From assembly GCA_001936135.1 (NCBI GenBank), contig CP012816.1, positions 809,501 through 873,500 on the forward strand: a DNA stretch of 64,000 nucleotides, read 5' to 3'. The notes beneath the pieces are model-generated. The model was not told the DNA's origin. It saw nothing but the letters and a program-made list of their open reading frames with translations, and did not search any database. Below, piece after piece: positions 18,943 through 26,866 of the stretch (positions within the stretch are counted from its first letter, which is position 1; every line of letters begins with the position of its first letter). Source of the DNA: Saccharomycopsis fibuligera x Saccharomycopsis cf. fibuligera (lineage: Eukaryota > Ascomycota > Saccharomycetes > Ascoideales > Saccharomycopsidaceae). Made by a program: the position numbers and the translations under genes.

Positions 18943-19336
18943 GTTTTATTTTTTTTCTATTTCTCGAAACGAGATCAATAACTACAAGAAAATTGCGTAT
19001 TGGTAGTAAAAGAAAGTATGTTGTAGTATAGTGGTGCGGCGACCTCGGTCTGTGCTATATTCTGATCCGCACCAACTGTTGTATTTCTTGTCTAGGTTCT
19101 TATTCTTGCTTTCTTTTTCTATATCTACTTAGGCAAATCGTAAAGGTTCTGTGGGATTGCCTCTAAAATACTCATAAATTTCTGCTTTACAATTGCAAAG
19201 GCACCAATGTTGATACGGTCATGTCAGTTTTGCATTAACTAGAGAAACTCAAAACAAGTTAAAAATAAATGAACAGATTATGGAGAGAAAGGAAAAAAGA
19301 AAATTAACATATGGAAAAAAAAGGTCATGCATGCAT
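18943..19336. other. Intergenic with inverted repeat, tRNA to PYK 3' end
   Basis: 394 bp. The Pol III T-run opens it. A perfect 8-bp inverted repeat, TGGTGCGG (19032-19039) and CCGCACCA (19067-19074), encloses a 27-nt loop and stands out in AT-rich surroundings. The remainder is the 3' side of the pyruvate kinase gene. Confidence 0.5.
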
Positions 19337-20857
19337 TTAAACAGTCAAGATTCTCAAGGTGTTGGTGTGACCCAACCCCTTAGTCCAACCTTGAACAGCG
19401 ATAACGGTATCACCTTCTTTGACAAAGGTCATCTTTTTAGCTTCTTCGATAGCAGCCTTCAATCTGATTTCCACATCAGCTTGCCAGTCTTCCAAAGGTG
19501 GTTCATTGTAAGCCAATGGATACACACCTCTGTACAAGTGGGAGTATCTGGCAGAATGCTGGTTTCTGGTAATCATGATAATTGGGCACATTGGCTTGTA
19601 CTTGGAACAGAGTCTAGCGCTGGTACCAGAAGTAGACAAGACAATGATAGCTTTGGCATCTTGCTCATAAGAAGCGCCAACAGCAGCCATAGCAATGGTC
19701 TCGACGGTTTCGGTTGGTCTTGGTTGCAATTGTCTGATGTCAAGGTTCAAGGTGGTGTATGGCAATGCTTTTTCAGCAAGCAAAGCGGTGTGGTGCATCA
19801 TAGTGACGGCCTCAATTGGGTATGAGCCCTTTGCGGTTTCACCAGACAACATGACACAGTCAGCACCATCCAAGATAGCGTTACCGACATCGGAAACTTC
19901 AGCTCTGGTTGGACGCGGGTTGTAAGTCATAGACTCCAACATCTGAGTAGCACAAATACATGGTTTGCCGGCCAAGTTGCATTTAGCAATCAACTTCTTT
20001 TGGGCAACAAACACTTGGGGAGCTGGAATTTCAATACCCAAGTCGCCTCTGGCAATCATGACACCATCGGTTTCCTTCAAAATAGCATCAAAGTTGTTGA
20101 CACCCTGCTGATTTTCAATCTTGGAAATGATTTGAATGTCTTTGCCTTCCTCACCAAGAACCTTTCTGATTTCCTTGACGTCGTTAGCAGTTCTGATGAA
20201 CGAAGCAAAAATCATGTGAACCTTGTTCTTGACACCAAATCTCAAGTCGGCCTTGTCTTTCTCAGAAAGGGCAGGCAAGTCGACATCGGTGCCTGGCAAG
20301 TTGACGCCCTTGTGGGAAGAGATTTTACCAGCGTTGAGGGACTTGACCTTCAAGGTCTGGTCGTCAACAACCTCGAGGACCTCGAAGGACAAGACACCAT
20401 CGTCCACGTAGATGATTCTGCCTTTTTCGATGACCTTGGTGATGTTCTTGTAGTCGATGTAGTAGACTTTGTCATCGGACTTGAGCTTGTACTCGTCATT
20501 GGTGGTGAAGATCATCTCATGGTTTGGAGGAATTGGGTAATCAGTGTCATTGACGGTGGTGCCGGTTCTGATTTCGGGGCCCTTGGTGTCGAGAGCTATG
20601 GCCAATGGTCTGCCGGTGTAAATTTCTTCAGACTTTCTGGCGTTGTCAATGACAGACTGGTGGTACTCGTAGGAGCCGTGCGAGAAGTTCATGCGAACAA
20701 TGTTCAAGCCTGCTTTTCTCAACTTGACGAGGACATCGACGCTGTTAGTCTTTGGCCCAATGGTGCCAATGATGGAAGAGCGACGGTAGTATTTGTCTGG
20801 GGTTTCGGTGACGTTGAGGCCAGTCAACCATTCTAATGGGGAGGAAGTTGGGGCCAT
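19337..20857 (-). CDS. CDC19: Pyruvate kinase
   Basis: The 506-aa protein starts at ATG 20857 ([10 protein letters not shown]) and catalyses the last step of glycolysis, phosphoenolpyruvate plus ADP to pyruvate plus ATP, in the cytosol. It contains [13 protein letters not shown], the substrate-site [33 protein letters not shown], the metal-binding [12 protein letters not shown] and the signature [19 protein letters not shown]. The C-terminal allosteric domain has the phosphate-binding STSGTSAR loop expected for fructose-1,6-bisphosphate control. Length matches the yeast enzyme. Codon use is strongly biased (TTG leucines, GGT, ACC), as for a very highly expressed gene, and I saw no CTG in the stretches I read. 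A TATAAAAG box (minus strand, 21003-21010) lies about 150 bp upstream. Confidence 0.98.
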   Translation of the reverse strand: MAPTSSPLEWLTGLNVTETPDKYYRRSSIIGTIGPKTNSVDVLVKLRKAGLNIVRMNFSHGSYEYHQSVIDNARKSEEIYTGRPLAIALDTKGPEIRTGTTVNDTDYPIPPNHEMIFTTNDEYKLKSDDKVYYIDYKNITKVIEKGRIIYVDDGVLSFEVLEVVDDQTLKVKSLNAGKISSHKGVNLPGTDVDLPALSEKDKADLRFGVKNKVHMIFASFIRTANDVKEIRKVLGEEGKDIQIISKIENQQGVNNFDAILKETDGVMIARGDLGIEIPAPQVFVAQKKLIAKCNLAGKPCICATQMLESMTYNPRPTRAEVSDVGNAILDGADCVMLSGETAKGSYPIEAVTMMHHTALLAEKALPYTTLNLDIRQLQPRPTETVETIAMAAVGASYEQDAKAIIVLSTSGTSARLCSKYKPMCPIIMITRNQHSARYSHLYRGVYPLAYNEPPLEDWQADVEIRLKAAIEEAKKMTFVKEGDTVIAVQGWTKGLGHTNTLRILTV

Positions 20858-22486
20858 TGTGTTATGTTGTCGGTAGTGTAGTGTGCTAATGTGGTGATTT
20901 GTATAGCAAGCGGCAATGGGTGTCAATTGAGGATACAAGCTGCTGCGCAGGGAAAGCAGGGGAGGATGAAGAACAGTGTCGACGAAGCAAGCAAGCAGCA
21001 GACTTTTATAGCACAGCGAGGACCATCAGGCAACCGTCCATCCATGAGCACAGGCAGGCTGCGCAGACCACTGGCACTGGCACCACCGGGTGATGGGTGC
21101 ACGCCCCGCTGGTGTTTGCATCTTGCTACAGGGAAGCGCATTATTTTCTGTTATCTTTTTTTCCCAAACCTTTTCGTCCTTCGCTATCACAACAGCAGAA
21201 AGAGACGGTGTCCCATGGTGGGAGTGTGGGAGGAAACCGCACAGCTGTGCTCCAGCTGCCCTCGGCCCCAGGGCGGTACTGAACATTACACTGTACTCAA
21301 CTGCGGCCGCTGCTTGCCTCGTTCTTTGGCCGTCGAGGCCGGCGGTTGTGGTCGGTTGTGGTCGGTCGAGTGCTGTGCAACACGGAGACCGCAATTGCTG
21401 CTCCGCGGACACAGGGTGCCGCACCCGCTGAAATTTTTTTTTTGTGTTTTAGTTTTTTCAGTGATGAGCTCGTGGTGCATCGAAACTGCAGCTCCGGCCG
21501 TCATTGGATACGCCTTCGTTTTCCTGGTTTTGCGTGAGTGTGAGTGTGAGTGTGAGTGTGTGTGTGCTTCTATTGACATTGTCAGTCAGTCACCTGGACG
21601 CTAAGCCAACCCCCTCCCCTGACGCAAGTCAAACCGCCACTGCTTATACACGCACGGGTGGTAGTGTGTGGTATACCACAACGTGGTGCAAATCAGACCG
21701 TCGAGCCATTGCAGTGGTTTGGAACCCGCGCAGGCTCGCTATAGTCGCAGTGTAGGCGTCGATGATCTCTGCTGGCGTGTCTTTGGCTTTAGCTCGTGGC
21801 TTTACGGAGCATCCAGTACACCTTGCGTCGTTTCCTCATCACGAGAGGAGTGCTGGTGTTTGCACGCACACACGCGGCGTTTTGTGAGAGCCGTTCTGTG
21901 CCATGGGCTTCTACCGTTATCACCGAGAGTCAGGAAATCCGCCAAAGCTGCCGGAGCCGCCAAAGCTGCACATTCCCATAGACATGGAACACTTGGTGCG
22001 CGCTTGATTGATAGAGAAATGGCACATAGGGCGTTGCAGCGATGCGTTCAAGGGCTGCGAGCTTGACGGATGCCACTTCTGTGTCCACGGGGCAACTTGC
22101 CTTCAACGGCTGCTGTTTGGCAGATAAGAACCACGTGGATCGTTGAAAAGGCATTTGCTTTTTGGTGAACCTGCACAGCTGTGGCCGCGTTTTGTTTTGT
22201 AGGCGCCAGGCAGTATCGCTGTGTTCGACGAGTCCTCTGGATTCCTCGGCATGCTACGCTATCTGAATTGAGAGGCTACCAATGCCGGCAAAAGGCCGGC
22301 AAAAGGCTTTGGTTTTCTTTTTTATTAGAAAGCTACGACTTTAGTTTTCGTGAAGTCGGTATATTTCGTACAGAAAGAGAAAGAGAGATTTCAGATCCGT
22401 GACCAGCGGCCAGCAGACTCCTGTCCAGTGACTTGTGAATAGATGACAGATCCAGCACCTTGCTGCTTTGCAGCGCTATTCTCCGC
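20858..22486. promoter_or_regulatory. Long GC-rich pyruvate kinase promoter region
   Basis: 1.63 kb between the start of pyruvate kinase and the end of the GRX8-like gene, both on the minus strand. It holds the TATAAAAG box (21003-21010, minus), a GTGAGT tandem run (about 21535-21562), a 14-bp perfect palindrome TGTGGTATACCACA (21667-21680), a CACGTG E-box (22132-22137; Tye7-type sites control glycolysis in Candida) and two copies of GCCGGCAAAAG (about 22284-22305). It is more GC-rich than the coding DNA on either side. Several frames are open because of composition, none protein-like. Confidence 0.6.
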
Positions 22487-22819
22487 TTACTTGATGAGCT
22501 CTTTCAACGTGCTTTCCAACTTATCTTGAGCAGACAACTGTTTCAAAGTCTGTTCATTGCCCCAATATTTACCATCGATGAAAATAGCAGGCACCCATTT
22601 CTTGCCAGCTAACTCGGTAAATCCGCTTTCAATCTTTGCAGCTTCCTGCTGGTCTGGTAGTTTGTCTAACTCGTATAAAAACACCTTGTCAAACACCCTG
22701 TTCTGTTGGAATGCATTGATCGCGTATTTGACGTCTGGACACCACGATTTGCCAAGGAGGAAATAGCGGTGCTTGTTGACCAAGTCGGTGGCAAGTTTCA
22801 AATATTTTTGTTCGGCCAT
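22487..22819 (-). CDS. GRX8-like glutaredoxin with Cys-Pro-Asp-Val active site
   Basis: The 110-aa protein starts at ATG 22819. It matches S. cerevisiae Grx8 in length and order: HRYFLLGKSWCPDVKYA, DKVFLYELDKLP, the cis-Pro segment KKWVPAIFIDGKYWG (Pro77) and the helical end. Glutaredoxins reduce disulfides or glutathione mixed disulfides with GSH. Grx8 proteins carry CPDC, but here the motif is Cys27-Pro-Asp-Val30 (codon GTC), so only the nucleophilic cysteine is left and the dithiol mechanism is not available. It could act as a monothiol deglutathionylase or be on the way to another role. A TATAAATA box (minus, 22925-22932) lies about 110 bp upstream. Family assignment is good; activity is uncertain. 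Confidence 0.85.
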   Translation of the reverse strand: MAEQKYLKLATDLVNKHRYFLLGKSWCPDVKYAINAFQQNRVFDKVFLYELDKLPDQQEAAKIESGFTELAGKKWVPAIFIDGKYWGNEQTLKQLSAQDKLESTLKELIK

Positions 22820-23436
22820 GTTGCTGAGCGCTATGCGGTGGTACGATTGAGTCTTTGTTTGTAAGGACGGCTGGGGGGCTGAAAGGGAACAAGCTGAGTT
22901 AGCAGGCGCGATTCACTGCCCAAGTATTTATAGTCGTGGTATGTGCAACACCGTGTGTGGTACTCCCCGGAGATTCGCAATTGCGTGTGCCGAGCGAAAA
23001 TTTGATTCCTCGGCGATTAGTAGAGTAGACAAAGAGCCGTCGCTGCGGTACACCGCGCGGGGGCACCCAACCGCACACTCTACTCTGGAGCAGCGGCCTG
23101 CCGTGTGTGGCTGTCTGGACGGCCTCAGAATATTCGTGTTATTATATAGCTTACTGACGCTTGGACTGTTCCATGATACGGTAGAGCATGTGCATGGACG
23201 GCAGTCGCGCGGTTTGTTTGGGGCTTGGTGGTGGTTGTGGTGTCTTTCTATTGTTCAGTGAATAGAAAAGGACTTTGGTGGATTTTTAGTAAGAAAACTC
23301 CGCATTTTGGCACCAGAAAAAATAAAAAAAGTAAGAAGAGAAATATACAAATGGGAGTGAAACTTTTTACTAAACGTCGGCGTTACAACCGCTGGGGATT
23401 CTTATAGTCGTCTGGAATATCACAAGAGCAGTTGCA
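22820..23436. promoter_or_regulatory. Divergent promoter, GRX8-like / PRP18
   Basis: 617 bp between divergent starts. The TATAAATA box at 22925-22932 (minus) serves the glutaredoxin side. The PRP18 side is an A-rich stretch (about 23311-23352) without a TATA box. The GRX8-side half continues the GC-rich character of the previous region, which fades towards PRP18. Confidence 0.5.
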
Positions 23437-24495
23437 ATGGACTTTGCCGAACTTTTGAATAGTGAGATATCAAAAAAGAAGCAAGAGTTTGCCGCTTCAC
23501 AAGCAAACACACAAAACAAAGTGCAGAACAGTGAATACCACGATAATGATGGCAACGGCGATGATAATAAAAAGCAACAAGTGAAAACTACAACATATAC
23601 CTTTGGTGGCAAGAGGAAGCTGCCGCTGGATCTGGACAGTGGGCGTGGGAATGGTGACGGTGACAATACTGAGGAGAATGACCGAAAAGTGCAAAAGGTG
23701 CTGCTGGCTGGTGTGGCAGTGCTGGAAACAGAACATGAGAGCGATGATGGTGCTACCAAACCTATTACCAGCCAAAAGAGTTCTGACCAACCTGACAATA
23801 CAAAGGCGCCTACTGCTGCCAAAGACGCCCCTAGTACTGGGTTAGAGCAAGAACAGCAAAACTCGGTTTCAGCGCAAACAGATGAAAAGCCCAGCGACAC
23901 TCAATCTCCCTCGCAATCTGAGCTGAAACCAGAAACAAAACCCGCACAAGCGCCAACAGCCGCCAGCAGCATTACTCCTTCAACACTGGTGGAAGGCCTA
24001 ATTATCGATGCCCATGAGATTGCTACCAACAAACCAAAAGTGTACGCTCAAGACCGCAGCTTCATAATGCACATTCTCTCTAAGTGGGAATCAAAAATTC
24101 ACAACGATTACAACCACAAGCATCACAACCAGGCACAATTTGACTCAGATAATGAATTACTTACAGAGACCAAAAAGCAACTTGTCCCATTGCTTGCACA
24201 ACTTCGCAAGCAAAAACTTCCAGAAAACATGTACCCCAGTGTATCCACCATCATGCACTACATTCAGCAAAATAATTTTAAGTTAGCTAACGAAACGTAT
24301 TTAAAATTGAGCATTGGCAATGTTGCTTGGCCTATTGGGGTAATTGGGGTAGGCATTCACGCTAGAAAAGCTCAAGAGAAGATTACTGGGGAGAAGAATG
24401 TGGCCAATATTATGATTAATGAGAAGACTCGTAAGTGGATTACGGCGGTGAAGCGGTTGATTACTTTTTGTGAGAACAATCAGGAGTTGATATAG
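23437..24495 (+). CDS. PRP18: Pre-mRNA splicing factor Prp18
   Basis: The 352-aa protein begins MDFAELLNSEISKKKQEF, matching the Prp18 N-terminus (LKGEISKKKKEL in S. cerevisiae). A disordered Ser/Glu/Gln-rich stretch runs to about residue 180. The conserved five-helix domain follows, with FIMHILSKWE, LVPLLAQLRKQKLPE, and the most conserved loop YLKLSIGNVAWPIGV, then GIHARKAQEKI and NEKTRKWITAVKRLITF. Prp18 acts with Slu7 in the second step of splicing by stabilising U5 snRNA-exon contacts. All CTG codons I noted fall in the disordered part (for example the KLPLDLDSG stretch, which would read KSPSDSDSG with Ser), while the conserved domain uses CTT and TTG, consistent with CTG being Ser. Confidence 0.95.
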   Translation: MDFAELLNSEISKKKQEFAASQANTQNKVQNSEYHDNDGNGDDNKKQQVKTTTYTFGGKRKLPLDLDSGRGNGDGDNTEENDRKVQKVLLAGVAVLETEHESDDGATKPITSQKSSDQPDNTKAPTAAKDAPSTGLEQEQQNSVSAQTDEKPSDTQSPSQSELKPETKPAQAPTAASSITPSTLVEGLIIDAHEIATNKPKVYAQDRSFIMHILSKWESKIHNDYNHKHHNQAQFDSDNELLTETKKQLVPLLAQLRKQKLPENMYPSVSTIMHYIQQNNFKLANETYLKLSIGNVAWPIGVIGVGIHARKAQEKITGEKNVANIMINEKTRKWITAVKRLITFCENNQELI

Positions 24496-24908
24496 AGAGT
24501 GGCCATCTAGTAGATACTAATTTCAATTTTAACGACTGTAATGCTTTATTTACTATATTTGCGATCGTTGTAGCATTTCTTTCTATCGACCGCGTTTTGT
24601 ATTGAGTGACACAAACGTCGACGCGGAGATCAAAAAAATAAAAAATCAAAAAGATAGAAATAAAATTTCGTAACGGGAAAAAACAGAAAACCAAAACAAC
24701 ACAACCAAAACAAAAGGCCTTCACTGCTTATCCACAGATTGGCGTCTTGATCAGCTAGCTAAGTCACTCACTTCAGCTCTATATTTGCTTATAATATTTG
24801 CCAACTCACCTCGTTCACTTACTTTGCATTTCTTTTTACTTTCTCTCTCTATTTTTTTTTTTTTTTTTAGCAGGCATTACACCACCCTCACTTACACATA
24901 CATGACCG
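24496..24908. promoter_or_regulatory. Promoter with T-tract and upstream ATG
   Basis: 413 bp between two plus-strand genes. Near its end is a CT-rich leader with a T-run (about 24850-24868), then an upstream ATG at 24902 that opens a 9-codon reading frame ending at 24931, overlapping the start of the next gene out of frame. Confidence 0.6.
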
Positions 24909-26753
24909 ATGGCATACTCAATCACATCTGACATATCGGACAACACAGAGTCGTATCGCTATCTCTCTGCTGAACCAACAGAAATAGAAACTAATATTGC
25001 AACAATAGATAGTTTTGCTGACTTGTCGTTTATACGACATGGGGCTAAGGTGCTTGATAATTGGGATGATAGTGCTTTGTATCTGCTGCAGCATCGATTA
25101 ATGTTGGATAAGAAGAATAAAAAGAAAATTAATAATAGTGACACCAGTAATCTGATTAATGGTCAGGTCTTTGATGCCAAGGGCACCAATAACTTTCTGA
25201 GAAAAGCTTCGCTTCGCAGAAAAATGCAAAAGGGAAGGCTAGAAGCATTGCTGGAAGCCCATGATGATGATATCAGCCAAGACGATTATGATTCCAATTC
25301 CAATTCCGAACCTGAGTCAGATGTATCGGGTGGTAAAAATATTGACGAAACGTTAAACACTAGTCTGTTTATAGTTAGCGCAGATAACCAAACCGCTGAG
25401 CTTTCGCCATCAGTGGTAAAAAAGGCAACTATGGATAAGAAATCAGCTTCAAGAAGTTCTAGTGATAATTCGTCACGCCAACAGAACAGCCAGCGAAAGA
25501 CTCAAAGTAGCATTTCCAAAGATGATAGGACAAGGTCAAGTAATCGTCGTGAAAATTATGAAGATAACGGTGAAGCTGATGAAAGTGGCGACGATGACGA
25601 TGATGGTTTGACGTCTTTGGTTCACTCAACTCCATTGGTCAAATCTCAAAGCAAAGACAAATTCCCCGAAAGCATCATGAAGAAGAGCAATAAAAACTTT
25701 AGATTCTCAAGTAACCGCACCAATATCAATAATAATGATAATAATAGTAATAACAATAACAAAAATAATAGTAGTAATCACGACAACTCCACTTTGATGA
25801 ATGGAGATGAAGCTAGTGAAAACGGAAAGAAAAAAAGAAATGTTTCTTTTCAAATAAGACATTCATTGAATTCATCTAATCATAAAATTGTGTCACCCAC
25901 TGATGAGATTTTGGAAGATATCACAGAAACAAGTTTCAATGATAGGACAGAATCTGCTGGAAATAGTAATGGTGGACCCCAGCCCACTTCTCAATCATCG
26001 CCAATTACAAGAAATCAACAAGAAAGACAAAATCAGCCTGAAGCTTCATTCAAAGAATTAAACTCATTTTCTGATAGACTAGTCTCTACTGAACATTTAC
26101 AATATGAGATTGAAAGTCTAAAGCAAATGTTAGAGGAAAAAGAACAACAGTTACAGTTTTTTAAACAGAAGGTCAATAATACACCAGCAATAGCCAACAC
26201 ACGTTTAAACACAGCAAATAGCACAACAAAGGAACGCCAAAATACTACACCTTTACTAAAGACTCACCTGGAAAATCCAGCCACAGCAACAAAGGCCGCA
26301 AAAACGAGGACCGTAAAAGTTGATGTTCCCATCTCTACTACTACAGTACCTGAACTAGGAATGAAAACCAAAAGCGGTACAACACGTTATGACGAATTGG
26401 AACTAGGGATTATTGACAATCTCTCTTATATCAAATCACAAAACACATTGAAAAACATTTGCTTCAAGCTCAATGTCAAATTTTCAGAATTGCCAGGGGT
26501 CATAGTGTCACTCAATGACATTTTGAAATCAGAACGGTATTTGCTCCAATTTGCAGACAAGATACATTGGTCATTATATTCTACAAACATTAGAGTACCC
26601 GAGTTTCAATCTTTACCTGGGAAAAACAAAAAGAAAATTAGCCCAGCAGATCAGCGTAGAATGGATTATTCGAAAATCAGTTTCTTGAGGTGTCTTCGTG
26701 AAATGGAAAAAAAGGTGAATTACTTGGCGGAACAGGTTTATTCAGTAGATTGA
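24909..26753 (+). CDS. Unrecognised disordered protein with coiled coil
   Basis: 614 aa from ATG 24909. Residues 1-110 are mixed, with a helical stretch (DDSALYLLQHRLMLDKK) and a basic NFLRKASLRRKMQKGRLEALL segment. Residues 110-390 are Ser/Asn/Asp-rich and disordered, with an Asn run. A coiled coil lies at about 396-425 (YEIESLKQMLEEKEQQLQFF). The C-terminal 125 residues look folded and helical (DELELGIIDNLSYIKSQ, LNDILKSERYLLQFADKIHW, ISFLRCLREMEKKVNYLAEQ). This layout is common in spindle-pole or kinetochore structural proteins, but I cannot match it to a family and propose no function. An overlapping upstream reading frame (24902-24931) may lower its translation. It lies tail-to-tail with SQS1, 113 bp apart. 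Confidence 0.8.
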   Translation: MAYSITSDISDNTESYRYLSAEPTEIETNIATIDSFADLSFIRHGAKVLDNWDDSALYLLQHRLMLDKKNKKKINNSDTSNLINGQVFDAKGTNNFLRKASLRRKMQKGRLEALLEAHDDDISQDDYDSNSNSEPESDVSGGKNIDETLNTSLFIVSADNQTAELSPSVVKKATMDKKSASRSSSDNSSRQQNSQRKTQSSISKDDRTRSSNRRENYEDNGEADESGDDDDDGLTSLVHSTPLVKSQSKDKFPESIMKKSNKNFRFSSNRTNINNNDNNSNNNNKNNSSNHDNSTLMNGDEASENGKKKRNVSFQIRHSLNSSNHKIVSPTDEILEDITETSFNDRTESAGNSNGGPQPTSQSSPITRNQQERQNQPEASFKELNSFSDRLVSTEHLQYEIESLKQMLEEKEQQLQFFKQKVNNTPAIANTRLNTANSTTKERQNTTPLLKTHLENPATATKAAKTRTVKVDVPISTTTVPELGMKTKSGTTRYDELELGIIDNLSYIKSQNTLKNICFKLNVKFSELPGVIVSLNDILKSERYLLQFADKIHWSLYSTNIRVPEFQSLPGKNKKKISPADQRRMDYSKISFLRCLREMEKKVNYLAEQVYSVD

Positions 26754-26866
26754 TGATAACGAAAATGTAATGCACAAAATGTTTATTGGTTTATAAAATG
26801 ACAAGTACTGTTTATATTAATACACAATTTACAACAATAAAAAAAATGAAAAGAACTTCTTAGCAC

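Noticed and set aside
17139-19336. LTR-type element near tRNA-Arg
   Set aside because: Searched by eye for paired TG...CA repeats and reverse-transcriptase or integrase motifs on both strands; none seen.
20000-20836. 278-codon plus-strand frame antisense to pyruvate kinase
   Set aside because: Typical antisense shadow of a highly biased gene.
20891-22066. Long plus-strand frames in the pyruvate kinase promoter
   Set aside because: Cys/Arg-rich, no ATG at the start of the main one, no family features; GC-rich DNA has few stops.
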